Positions 23,174-35,024 of a stretch of 64,000 nucleotides of DNA are shown piece after piece. The notes beneath the pieces are model-generated. The model was not told the DNA's origin, made no database searches, and saw only the letters and a list, made by a program, of their open reading frames with translations. Source of the stretch: Lumnitzera littorea (Eukaryota; Streptophyta; Magnoliopsida; Myrtales; Combretaceae); contig JAMXBB010000011.1 in assembly GCA_024138015.1 (NCBI GenBank), positions 85,747,779 to 85,811,778 on the forward strand, given 5' to 3'. Numbering within the stretch: the first letter of the stretch is position 1; each line of letters begins with the position of its first letter. The position numbers and the translations under genes are program-made.

Positions 23174-24139
23174 TATGGGTGATATAGACCTAGAAAAAAT
23201 TATTGTACAATCATGGAACTAAATCTAGACTCTAATTGGGAAAAATCTCTAAATAGGATGATAAATAAAATGGAAAATAAAAATGATGAAAGAACCTAGA
23301 TCTAAGAATATAATTTTGCCACGATCTTTATTCATTGATGAATGAAAGACCGTAAATCCTCATATATGAATCAAAATGCCCTATATTGTAGTAGTTGCAT
23401 AGTGAAAATACAATTACAGTGATTAAATCGAGGTGGATAGATGACTAAAAGGTAATGGTCTCCTCCCTTAGATTTTCTTAGAGGAAAAACCTTCGAGGTG
23501 GGGGAAAGCAAGATGGAGAGAGGTGAGAGAGTGGGAGAGGGAGAGGGAGAGGGAGAGATTCTCTATCTTAAATGATAGTTTTTCTCACCAAAATATCATT
23601 TTTCACATTCCATATATATTAGGAAGTTATATTTACGTTCAAACAATTATCATTTCTCATATTTTTCTATAATCGCATTTTTTTTAGTTACTCCATTTCA
23701 TCTTAATCTCTTAACTTTTTCTTTTTTCCTCTTTTTTTTTTATTTAACTTTGAATTAGCTTCCGTTTTAAATAATAGAGAACCATGGATAGATAGTGAAG
23801 TAAGAGTTTCTATAGATCATTAATCATGATCTTGGACAAAAACAGTTGGTTAACTTAAAAATAAAAATAAGGCGACTATTTAAGGTAAAGCAACAAGCTG
23901 GCTAGTTAGCCGTCCCTTTCATAAGATTTCATTTCTTTCAACTTTTATTGTTTTAAAGTTTTTAACATTTAATTATTATATTAAGGTCAAATTACAAAAA
24001 AGTGATATATATTTTAGTACTTTCACAAACAAGTGACTTGTACTATGAAAATACATAATTCGTGTTTGTAGCTATGTAATATACTATGTCTAAGACATAA
24101 TCTAAAGTTAATTTCTGATTCAAACCAAACCATGCACGT
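23174..24139. other. Intergenic DNA, no gene seen
   Basis: Contains a GAGAGG-type purine repeat at about 23517-23558. No protein-like frame. Confidence 0.5.
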
Positions 24140-24147
24140 AGCATATC

Positions 24148-24924
24148 TAAACTTGGGCAAAAGCCGATTTCGAACCGTGAGCCGGCTTGGAATCAAGTTA
24201 GTCCGGTAGTGGTTGGGCCAAATCGCCTTACTGAATCATTGGGTTTTAAGGGATAAGGCGGTTTGCTTGGGTGGAACTGCTAGAATTGGCGGTTTGCGAA
24301 TTGTTGGGCGATTGGCTGTTAAACTGACGGGTTAGCCAGTTGGTTTACCCCCTTAAAAAAAAAAGAAAGAGAAAGAGAAAAGAGAAAAGAGAGACTACTA
24401 ATAATTGGATAATATCCAATAAATCATTGAATATCAAAGTTATTTTATTTGCGATGGTGAAGAATAATTTTTTTAAAAATAATATTATCAAACTAATAAT
24501 AGATGATTAATTATAAGTTAATTATGTGTTAAAGATAGATAGAAAATTCAATTTTAGTTAATGTAAGTCCTTTTTGTAAAACTTATCAAATATTAAGGAT
24601 TTAAATATGAGAAAAAAATAAAATTTGAGGAAAAAAAATAGAAAAGTTAGAATCACATTTAAGTTAGAAATTAATAAAAAAATTAAAAATTATTAATGAA
24701 TTAGTACAATTTAAAAAAAAAGAAAAAGGAGAATACATTATTAGAAATTATTAATGTGTATAAAAAAAGAAATTAATAAATAAAAAAAAAAGTTCAAGGG
24801 CCTTGAACCGTTGGGCCTAATGAACCGGCCCAAAACTGTCAGCTTAAGGGCAGATCACGGTTCACTGTGTCACTAACTCATGAATCAGTGGTTTAGGGTC
24901 GGTTTAGCTTGGTGTCGAGGTTTA
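24148..24924. mobile_element. hAT-like non-autonomous element, 777 bp
   Basis: It begins TAAACTTGGGCA and ends in the imperfect inverse of that (reverse complement TAAACCTCGACA, 9 of 12 matching). Flanking octamers AGCATATC (24140-24147) and AGCATACT (24925-24932) share six of eight bases, as for an aged 8-bp hAT duplication. Both ends are GC-richer than the core and carry GAACCGTGAGCCGG and GAACCGTTGGGCC motifs, typical of subterminal regions in plant hAT elements. There is no transposase frame. Confidence 0.6.
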
Positions 24925-24932
24925 AGCATACT

Positions 24933-26144
24933 CATCCAAATCACTCGAGAATACGGGACTCGCCTTTGCGCATGCCATAGAATATGTTATAACCATGGAA
25001 ATTGGACCAAATTTATTATAATATTGTTTAAACAGAAGTCGACGGAATTATAATCATTAAGACACCTTTTGATATAGTGACGAGTAACAATTTGTTTTAA
25101 AATATGCAAAAATGATGGTTAGATGGCATGTTGGGATTCAATTATATGATACTTTTAAAATGTTTTGAGATTTATTTGTTGAAATTTGAAAGTGTTAGAA
25201 CTTGATTAGGAAAATTTCAAAGGTTCTAACCCTTGTTTTACATTTTTCTTGTTAAACAATAATGTGCATAGACATATGATAAAGATGTCTTCATTTATTG
25301 GGATAATATTTTGATTTATCTTACTAGTTGTAAACGCAAATTTTATATTGTTACCTGCAAATTGAGTGAGCACTAACCCCATTGATGGAATTTTTATTTT
25401 TTATCCACAGCCACCCCGTAGATTTATTATTGCCACAAAAGGTCCTGTATATACATATTATTGCACCTTTTGAATATGAGGCAAGAAATCATTATAATTT
25501 TTCTCTGATCTCGTCCTTATTTTCTAAGAGATTGATATTATCACTTATCTTATTCTTAATTTGTGCTATCTTAAATCAAAATTATTGAACAAATTGTAAA
25601 TTCAACAGTTTAAATTTAAAATAATAAAAATGAATAATGGGATAGAAAATAGGATGGATCGTATCAAAATAATGAACAATATTGTATATATTTACATAAA
25701 AGATATAAAATAGATACGGAACATTCTAAAAATATATAAAAGAAACCATTTCGAAACCAAATTTACCAAAAAAAAAAAAAAAACTAATTTGAAATACCTA
25801 AGAAACTTACCTCAAGAAATAATAAAAATGACCGTCACCTTGACAATATCGTAACCACTACCCTCTTTCAATGCAATCCATCATCTCCCTCTTTACCAAC
25901 AGCAGCAACCATTGAGGATCCTTCATCTTCTTCTTCCTCCTCTTCCACGACTTTTCACCTGTACAGACACATACTAACACACATATGTAATCACAACTTA
26001 CAATTCGATATTGTTGATGTCTATCGCATCAATCCTAGTACCACCAATTCCATATTAAAATTGAAAATCATAACCATTTATAAATTGTTGTCTGCATCAT
26101 TCTTTGGCATTACTTATGTTTTGAGCGAATCATTTACTAATTTA
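24933..26144. other. Intergenic DNA and probable promoter/5' UTR of the 26145 gene
   Basis: AT-rich until about 25850, then a CT-rich stretch (about 25853-25965) with TCTTCTTCTTCC words, a composition usual for plant 5' leaders. A frame open from 26061 is in phase with the gene at 26145 but adds a poorly conserved-looking extension. Confidence 0.4.
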
Positions 26145-26729
26145 ATGGAAGGAAGCCAGAGAGAAGGAGATATAAGAGTACAAGTAATTATATGTTTTTT
26201 CTTCTTATGCATAATAGGAGGTGGAGTTTTCCTTTGTCTATACATATTTCTCCCTGGATCAGAATCCTCCAATTGGTACTACATTGCAGGTATCATTCTA
26301 GAAGGCATTCCATGGGCATTTTGGCTCATAACCTACATCTACACATGTTTCAAGCCTAAAGGAGGAAATAATACTTCTCAAAAATTCGGGGGAAGCATCA
26401 TTTCTGGGATGCCTCCTCAAGCTAGCGAAACTGACGTTAGTAAGGATGCAGGGGCTAAGGCCTTTCATGATCAATCTTCCCCTATGGGTTCTCTGGCAGG
26501 CGATGATGATCAAAAGCATGTGCATTTTGGGCCTGTGGTTGTTATGAAGAATGATGATAACTCTAGGGGTATTTCAAATGAAGATTGTGGCAGAAAAGAT
26601 ATGCCTTCAAGAAGTAATTCTAATAGCAATACAGGATCGAGTAGAAGCTCTTTGAATGATGCAGAGTGCTTAATTGGATCACAGGAATGTGAAATTCCTT
26701 TAACTATGGGAGTCTCGTCTCGTACATAA
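26145..26729 (+). CDS. Small plant membrane protein of unknown function, two TM helices
   Basis: Single exon, 194 residues from MEGSQREGDIRVQV. I recognise the layout of an uncharacterised plant family but know no function for it. Residues about 12-36 (VQVIICFFFLCIIGGGVFLC...) and 44-69 (WYYIAGIILEGIPWAFWLI...) are two hydrophobic helices joined by a short acidic loop, so the tail and N-terminus should lie on the same side. The remaining roughly 125 residues are hydrophilic, Ser/Asn/Asp-rich and probably disordered, with HVHFGPVVVM and a final ECEIPLTMGVSS, both motif-like. The frame is open upstream to ATG 26061, which would add 28 residues; 26145 is preferred because the protein then starts as related proteins do. 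No introns or lesions. Confidence 0.75.
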   Translation: MEGSQREGDIRVQVIICFFFLCIIGGGVFLCLYIFLPGSESSNWYYIAGIILEGIPWAFWLITYIYTCFKPKGGNNTSQKFGGSIISGMPPQASETDVSKDAGAKAFHDQSSPMGSLAGDDDQKHVHFGPVVVMKNDDNSRGISNEDCGRKDMPSRSNSNSNTGSSRSSLNDAECLIGSQECEIPLTMGVSSRT

Positions 26730-29201
26730 ATTGGTGATAGTGTCGGGTCATCAATATGTGTTGGTATGCTTGTCCTTTGGATTTATTCCCATTCATGGAG
26801 TTCTACAGTTGTTAAATGATGAATTCAACTCCATATTGCTTAAGCTGCGAGACAAAGATAAGAGACCCAGTCGTGGCTTTGGATTTATCTGTTCTTCGGG
26901 ACGATCAAGTGAAAGGTGAATTCCTGTAAGCCTTGTTAGACATGTAAGTTCATGTGGTGATAGGGACAACAATTATAGAGATAAATGTTTTACATATAAG
27001 AAAATTGTCTTAGGTTATAGTTTTTATCGATAGAAACATTTTAATTAACATCGGTTGCCATTCAAAGTCCTCTCAGTTCCTGTAATATTGTCATAATGTA
27101 ATGTTCAGGTAAGTATTCAGACAAGTTCGATAGACGAACTTTTTTATATCTGAAATTTTTAGTTCTTTCCATGTATATGAACTTGCAATGTTAGCTAAAT
27201 TCAACCTCTGAGAACTTCTTTATTAATCATAATGTTATAATATAGGAATTCACTTTTTGCATAAAGATGACATAGAATGAGAACCTACATTAATGTTATA
27301 TGGGGAAAAAACAAGAGGACTTTTTGCTATTTGATCATGGATGTCCTTATTTGAATAAGGATGTACTTCGTGAGACACTGTAATTGCAAGTTTGGGCATT
27401 CAACTGAATTATAACAAAATTACCCCAGCCCCAATAGCCCAATTCCAGCATTAATATAATTAAGAAGTTGTAAAAAGTACTCACTTTGTATGGTCTGATA
27501 GCCCAAATTTGTATATATTTATTATTCAGTTTAGGGATCGAAGGCTCTTGTCTTGAAAAAGAAGATCTTGACATAAATCTTGTAGATTAGATCTTTAATA
27601 GTGGAATTCTCTCCCAGAGTTGCAGAACTAATGACTATACATGTGCTGCATACATAATACATGTGTCTTTGATTCTTTCATCTCCTTTTTGACTGGGTAC
27701 GTAGAATGTTTATAGAAAGTGTTGTTACATACGAGTTATCACTATGATTGCACCAAAATTGTTGATGTCGTTACATACTAAAATATAATGTTTAATTGAT
27801 ACACTGCAGCAGATTTATCATTTCTATTATTCTATTTTCGTATATTAATACTGCTAATAGCCTAATAGTGATAATGCAAATTGTAAACTTACATTTCTAT
27901 CCCTCTTTATATGCTTCGTATAATGTAATTTACTACTTCAATCTTAATGAGTATTACATAAAAAAAAAAAATAGGAAAAAAAATTTGTGCATCTTCTTTT
28001 GAAAATTAGATTTTCTAGCTTCACAATCTCCTATCTTGCCTATGATTGCAAGTAATGGATATCTAAATACTTCTTTCGCTAATTCATGTTGTTTCCGCTA
28101 TAATCCTAATTGGATGAGATATAACAGACGTATGTGATGGAAAATCATGAATCTACTCTGTATAATATTGCTTTTTATATCTTATAAGACACAATCACTT
28201 TCTATTTTATTTTATATGGCTAAAATCCATAATAATATAAAATATGTTATGATGTGAAATTAGTTCAAGAGCTCAATTGGATATATTCAAATATAGTGGA
28301 CTTAGCTAGTGCATTATGTCACAACCAAACTTCACTCTACTCTCAATTCTATTGAGTTAAATGTTAAACCTGAAAAATCCATGTGCTCTGCATATAAGTA
28401 ATCAATAAATCCAAAATATCGATTACGCTAAATTGAATAATATTAAACGAATGTTTTTGGCAACCTGAATTAATTTATTTTCTTTTATCAAATGACTACA
28501 CTAATTAAGAGCCTGTGCAGGATGCCAATAATAAGAACATGTCTAGAAACATAAATTAAATGAAAATATCAAAACTATTATATATTTGTATTTTTATAAA
28601 AAGACAAAGAAAACTAGAAAAGATGTGTTAACTTTCTCATCGACTAATAGCTCAAACCGAAAATGAGTATGCCTTTCATCTTAGCATCATCTAGATCTAC
28701 CATTAACAAAGGACTAAAGAAAAAAAAAACAAAGAAAAATAGAAACTTAGCCTTGCTGAGCAGAATGTGTTATAATGAGTGTGCAACATGATCAACTATA
28801 CTGAGCTCAATTCTGAGGCCTTCAAGGCTTAGCCAAGGGGATCCTATCCAAGCAATCCACTAAGGACGAGTTAACATACATGGAAGAGCCCTTCCTATAC
28901 TGATTCCCAACTCGTTGCGATCATTGCATGCTTGTCTGAGTTGTCAAGCACCTCATAGAGCTTAGCATAGACATCTTCAACAGCTCTACAAGTGTCACAA
29001 ATGTGCCTGGCCCATGCTTCAAAGATACTCCATGACTTGCCACAAGGTATTCCATGACCTGACCAAGCTGTTGGAGACCGACCTATTTGCTTAGTCTCTG
29101 ACCTCTAACAGCTTGATCCGACTTAATTTCCACTGCTTCCTTTTTATAGGTTTCTTCGCAATATAACATCTTGTAGCTATTTGACACACATCTACTCTCT
29201 T
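26730..29201. other. Intergenic DNA, mostly without genes; a GC-richer minus-strand stretch at its right end
   Basis: 26730 to about 27100 is probably 3' UTR of the preceding gene. The rest to 28750 is AT-rich with no gene. About 28750-29155 is less AT-rich; on the minus strand it has a TATAAAAAG box (near 29141-29150) and an open frame of about 65 codons (EVLDNSDKHAMIATSWESV then a stop near 28899). I do not recognise the product; see findings. Confidence 0.45.
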
Positions 29202-29206
29202 TTTCG
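29202..29206. repeat. Target-site duplication of LTR-C (left copy, TTTCG)
   Basis: TTTCG directly precedes TGTCATGCC, the inverse of the LTR 3' end, and recurs at 32314-32318. Confidence 0.85.
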
Positions 29207-32200
29207 TGTCATGCCTCAAAATGGTAGAATTAAAACAATTTTGCCATACAAATTATTTTAAGATAGAAACTGATATTATAGTTGCTATCCTAGATCTGAT
29301 TTATTTAAGACGTCTACAATTAACTTGTTTTAAAGTAAATAATTCACAAAATAAAAGGATTATTTATCTAAGAAAGTATGAAAATATATACTAGAATTCA
29401 AATATTACAATGACTTCATAGTATAATCTTACCTAAATAATACCTTATATGGCAATTAAAAATTATAAATTAAGAACTAAAATCTTAAAAATGCATCTAT
29501 TTTTCAATTTTTGTTTCCTTCCTCTTTAGAATTCAACAGTTACTAGTTTCAAGGTAATTATAAAACTACTTCCTAACTAGCACATGCAACAACAACTATA
29601 GTGATGTGAGTAACCAACTGTTCAGTAAGTTGGGACGGAAACTTAAAAATATATATTGAGTACAAACAGGGTTATTAACCAATTATTTTAATGTAATGTC
29701 ACAAGCAAATGCTATCACGTGATGTTATTCAGTTCGTTCTAAGATTAGAGAAATTATATTTACTCTAATCTGAGTTAAAGAGTTTAAGGTACATCTCAAC
29801 AACTTACGACTAAACCTAAGCTTGTGTAATGAAAACATCGTTTCTTTCACGACTACCTTCAAACCATTAACTTTACATTTGCCGTGACCTTCTCTCTTGT
29901 CGTTTAATTTGACTAAGGATAAAAAAAGGGACTGATTATGCAATCTAGTGTTATCCCTTTCAAAGGGATTGGTATTTGGCCGGAGAATTCTAAATGTCTC
30001 CCCTGATGAGATGAAATGCTTAATCGATAAATTTTACAAGTCATTTATTATTGAGTTTAATTAAAGTGATCGGTCCATATCACACGATACAAAACAATTG
30101 CAAACCAGTACAACAAGCCAATAATACACAGCATATTCAAGAACATGCACACATTCAAATTACTTACAAGTACAAACAAGTATAATTTTAAGTCTTTGAG
30201 TATTATGAAACAGTATTTAAAAATACAGTTATGTATTGATTCCAAACTTACTTGAAATCCTTGACTTACTTACTCAACTTACTATTGGGTCAAATTGTTT
30301 CCACTTGTCTCTATAATATAAATACTCTTTTAGTATTTATTTCTTTATTATATATAAGTTTTTAAATCATAGTTTTTGCCTAATTATCTAAGTTATATGT
30401 ATATATTACTTATTACCGATCCATTCTAGGTTAGTTTCTGAATCCATTTCCAATTTAGGTTCTAATTCAATTTTTGATTATGAGTTTTATATGTAAACCT
30501 TAGGAATTCCTCTCGAACTAATATGCAAAATTTATCTCATTATACTTAGATATCTTAAATCTTCGTTTTAGCTTCTAAATAATATTTTGATTAGTATGAT
30601 ACATTATATTCCTCATTTAACCATTGAATTTGCTTTATATGTGAGAATAACTTATATTTTTCATATAATTACTTAAATATCATTCCATATCAGATTTATA
30701 TTATATTAATATTATCAATTTTGACCTATTATTTTTCCTACTCATTAATTTTTATATATACATATTATGTATTATTACATAATCTACACCTAAATCATTT
30801 ATTTAACATTTCTAACACTACAAATATCATTCTTCTTCACCCAATAATATATCAAAATATCTAATTATACCTTAAATCAAAATTTATACCTAATTAATTC
30901 CCTAAGTCACAAATTAGATTAAATATATACTTTTACCCATTATTTATTTTTTATTATTACCTAATATGCATAATACGTAAATTAACATGCCAAACTCCAC
31001 AAATACTATCCTACATCATCAATTTATATCCAAGGATATATAATTACATAGTAAATCATAATTTTCAATAAATTAACCTTAAATTACAAAATTAAGCCTA
31101 CTAATTACCTTTTATGCATGATTTTAGAGCCTAAAAATTAAGTAGAATTTTAGAAATTTAATTTTTGAAAAATCTCTTTATAACATTATTATAAACACAC
31201 TAAATATTCTACACAAAAATTTTGAAGTTAAAACAATGTCTTTTAAATCTAAATTGAAAACTAGCTCAAGTTTAATAATTTCTTTAAAATAGTATATCTC
31301 GAAGCCTAAATTTATCAAATTGACATTTTTGCTTAAATCTACATACTAAAATATCCCAAAATACTAAATTTCATAATTTTTTATAACTATTTGATATTTT
31401 TAATAAATCAAACAAAAATCAGAAGGAAATCGGGACTTACTAGCATCACTATCTCTAGCCACCATGGCTTTGTTGGCCAGGTTGGGCATTGCATCCAATA
31501 TCCAATGGTGGTAGCCATTTACTCCCAGATTGTCATTAGTCGAAGGTTTCTTTTATAACCTCTAATTACACTATATTTTGCTAAATTTTCCTAAAAATAC
31601 TTTTTTCTTCTCTTCTCTCATCTCTCTATTTTTTTTTTTTTTTTACTCTAACTAACTAAAATGAAGTTTGATGTGTGTTTTTTTGAATTTATAATAAGGT
31701 TTGAAATTTTTCTTGCAATTTTTTCTCTTTTTCACTTTCTAATTGTCTTAATATTATTAGCTGTTATTTTTCTTTAATTCCCAACATGCTATGCCTCATT
31801 TTTGGACATTTTCACACTTTTCCATATTTTTCTTGATTTTTCCTTAATTTTTATGAATTTTCCTTAGTTAATTAGCATCATTTTGATATATTTTAGGTAT
31901 TTTAAATAATTTTGGGTATTTTTACTTACATATAAATATATATATGGTACAACTAAATAATCATAAATATTATTTAAGTTATTTTATGATTTTTATTATA
32001 TATAAAATTTATCTCTATCGATTTGTTAATTATTGAAATTTGTTTTATGTATTTCCAATAAATAATTGGTAATATATTTATAACTCAATAATATAATTTT
32101 TAATTATTTTATCATTTATTTTTCTAAATCCAAATTTACAGCATCACTTTTACTAATATTCCTAATTTCATTATAAAATTTAAGCTCGATTGGATAATAT

Positions 32201-32313
32201 TCAATCATCTTAAATTTTACGTATTGAACTTTGAACACTTAGTTATAGGACTATTATTCAATTGTTCTAAATTTTACGTATTGAATCTTGAATGCTTAGT
32301 TGTAGGGCTTACA
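29207..32313 (-). mobile_element. Solo LTR-C (TGTAAGCCC family), 3107 bp, complete
   Basis: On the minus strand it starts TGTAAGCCCTACAACTAAG at 32313 and ends GAGGCATGACA at 29207, with identical TTTCG on both sides. It aligns with LTR-A along both of its portions and with LTR-B including the middle region lost from LTR-A. It has a private tandem duplication of about 57 bp near its 5' end (about 32196-32309, TAAATTTTACGTATTGAA twice). Frames inside it (29725-29943, 30057-30245) look non-coding. No retroelement internal region is attached. Confidence 0.87.
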
Positions 32314-32318
32314 TTTCG
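32314..32318. repeat. Target-site duplication of LTR-C (right copy, TTTCG)
   Basis: Exact copy of 29202-29206. Confidence 0.85.
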
Positions 32319-32999
32319 TACTTGTTAGAAGATGTATTGTCATTCTTTTTGCATTTCTTTTTCATTTTCTTTTCATTTTCCCCTTTTCTTTAGTCCTAAG
32401 TTAGTTTTGGAGGATTTCCATATTTGTAAAATTACATTTACTTGTTTTACTCTAAGAAGCTACTTTAAATAACTTCTTCATGTAATAGGATATTTGAATA
32501 TTGAATGTAATATCTTGCTTTCTTGTGAGTAACCTTTAAAGTTAACTGTATACACTCCTAGTACACCTAAAGTAGCTAGAGTTCGTGTTGAGTGGACCTT
32601 GACTGAATATTGTGTGGCCTTAGGTTAAGTAGTGGGGTTTTTCTTGGCAAGTCATATCGAAGAGGACAACTTACAGTTAGCTATATGTTCTTTATTGGCT
32701 ATTTATGTTTTTTTCTTTGATATCTCAAAAGACCCACTTAACTTAAGATAAGCCCTAGTGATCACTCAGCTTGTAGGTATATCAAATGCGCACCTCCTTT
32801 ATACCTCAGGAGCAATCTAATAGGCATAATTATTAGCAACTCTTCTAGTAAAAAGAAAACACGAGACTTAAAGTAAGGCTTCAAATTAAGCTTTTGAACA
32901 TTTTGGCATGAAAAATACTAAAACTGTAAGTACTCCATTTATTGCTCATTTTAGGCTTTTAACAGATATATCACTATATAGTAATAATGCCATTAAGCA
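32319..32999. other. Intergenic DNA, no gene seen
   Basis: AT-rich with a CTTTTTCATTTTCTTTTC-like pyrimidine stretch near 32345-32390. The right part may belong to the upstream, unrecognisable portion of the copia fragment. Confidence 0.4.
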
Positions 33000-33640
33000 T
33001 ACCTAACATATTCCCTACTCTAGTGTTATTGCTAGTGTTATGTATGTAATAGTTTGCACCCATCTCGATATTTTACATGTAGTTAGTCTTGTAGTAGACA
33101 TATATCAAATCTTGGTAAGAAGCATTAGAGGGTTGCGGATGGATTTTAAGATACTTCATGTGTACTGTTAATGTATGTTTAGTATTTGGGAAAAGTAGGA
33201 GAAATGTTGTTGGTTCATATTATGTAGGTGATTTTAATAAAAAAATATTTGTCATAGATGATGTCTTCACCTTAGACGATTGTGCTATCAGTTAGAAAGT
33301 TACTTTATAGTCTATACTCTATAGTTGCATTATCCACTATAAAGGTAGAGTACACAGCAATTGTTGAAGCTATAAAGAAAGCTATTTAGTTAAAAGATTT
33401 CTCGGTGAACTTTGATTAAATTTGCAAATGATTGTCATTGATTGTGATAGCCAGTGTGCTATTCATTTAACAAAAAGGAAAAGTTTGAGATATTAGTTCT
33501 CTAAGAATTATTGTTTTTAAGAAAATTAGTACAATAGATAATTTAATCCAACAAATATGTTAACTAAGCCTTTTTTAGTAAGTATGTTTAAACATTGTTT
33601 GAACTTGATTAATATTTATGATAATTGAGTTTGCCTTTTC
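33000..33640 (+). pseudogene. pol: Ty1/copia pol remnant (connection and RNase H region)
   Basis: Translation in pieces gives VCTHLDILHVVSLVVD (family pattern V-C-T-R-P-D-I), WILRYLKG-like MDFKILHVY, then the RNase H core: DDCAIS, a Ser/Lys-rich segment, VEYTAIVEAIKKAI (family A-E-Y-M-A), CDSQCAIHLTKRKS (family D-S-Q-S-A-I-x-L) and NMLTKPFLVSMFKHCLNLI. This is the C-terminal end of a copia polyprotein. Many stops and frame changes show it is long dead. No LTRs or upstream domains were found around it. Confidence 0.75.
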
Positions 33641-34723
33641 TTTGGTAATTATGGTACAAAAAGAATTCAAGTCAAGGTAAATATTATTGTAGTGACTTGT
33701 ATTTGCATGCTAAAAATGTAAATCTTGATTTATCAAGATTTTATGGTGGGCTTATTTGAAAAAATTGTTGTTAAATTGCTTATCACAATAAATAATCACA
33801 TTTAGTTGAAGAAATTGAAAAGAATTTACACACTATTAAGTAAAAAATTATTGCTTTTGTAATTTGTGGCAATTTCATGTGCTAGTTTATGGATTCTGTA
33901 TATAAGTAACTATGGCAACTCATTTGGCATTAAAAGTGATTCGTAAGTAAGCGACAGTGTATGAGAGTTCAAAAGAATTAAGAAAACGTGTAGTACAAAA
34001 ATCCTCCATTTATGAAGATATTGAATATGTTTGGGTTATGAATTTAGGTATTATTCTTTCTTACTTTTGTACCACACTTTTATGGTTTATTAGTGGATTT
34101 TGTTCTTCCTTTCCTCAAGGATATAGGCTAAATTATCGAACCATGTAAATTATTATGTCTTGTTATTTTCTTTATCTTATTCTTATTGCTATCCATTACT
34201 AGTACACCTAAATAAGATTTTGTAGCTAGTTGTTCCTAACAGTCTACTACCACATATTCTTCCACCTCGATAATGGGGGCATTTGACCCCTGTACGCCTC
34301 TTCTCTCTTTCCATAGGCCACAAGATGGTGCCACCTCCTCCAATAGCCCTCTTATCCTGGCTGTTGTCATAGCCCATCTATGCCGGTTAGGGATATGATC
34401 ATGCAAAGTTGGAGCAGCAGGGCACCGATTGGAGTAGTTGAAGCTACTATGGCTCGAGTGCTGAAGATGGAGCACTCGGATGATTTATGGTGAGGAGGGC
34501 TAGTAGTAGCGAAATTTAGACTATGGGAATAAAAGTGAGAACAAGGAGCACTGCCATTAGGTATCAAAAATAGCCTACCGGTTCAGGACGGTCCATGTGA
34601 ATTTAGATTGTTTAATTGCATTTTAGTTGAACAGGGCTGAAAATTGTATTGTTTACTCTATTCGATAGGCTATTGCTTATTGTCTGTTTTATCTTGATGG
34701 AGAAATTTTTTTCCTTTATCGTT
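33641..34723. other. Intergenic DNA with a GC-richer gene-like stretch of unknown origin
   Basis: 33641-34200 is plain AT-rich DNA. About 34230-34570 is noticeably less AT-rich, with overlapping open frames on the minus strand of 62-79 codons and one plus-strand piece (MARVLKMEHSDDLW then a stop). I recognise no domain; a decayed gene or element fragment is possible. Confidence 0.35.
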
Positions 34724-35024
34724 ACTATCTGATGTTGGGTTGCTTCCCTTTTTTCTGTTGTTTTTTATTTATAGGTTTTTCTTTTTCTTTCTTTTTTTTA
34801 TAGATTTTTTCTTTTGTGTTCTAAGGTTGGTTGTAGTTATCATCTATAATGGGACTATATGGATTGATTACTATCTGACGTTGGGTTATTCATGTTTTTA
34901 AGTTATTTTCTTTTTTCATTTCTAGGGTTTCTTTTCCTTTCCTTTTTCTTTTCTTTTTTGTTTTTGTTTTTGTACTGTAAGGTCCGTTGTAATTATCTTG
35001 TAGTGGGATTGTGTGGGTTGATTA
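34724..35024 (+). repeat. Tandem duplication, period about 146 bp
   Basis: ACTATCTGATGTTGGGT at 34724 recurs as ACTATCTGACGTTGGGT at 34870; each unit has a long T-rich middle and ends with a GGGACTATATGGATTGATT or GGGATTGTGTGGGTTGATT version of the same word. Confidence 0.8.

Noticed and set aside
26731..26919. 62-codon frame directly after the two-TM gene
   Set aside because: Starts right after the stop codon and has no recognisable domain; most likely 3' UTR.
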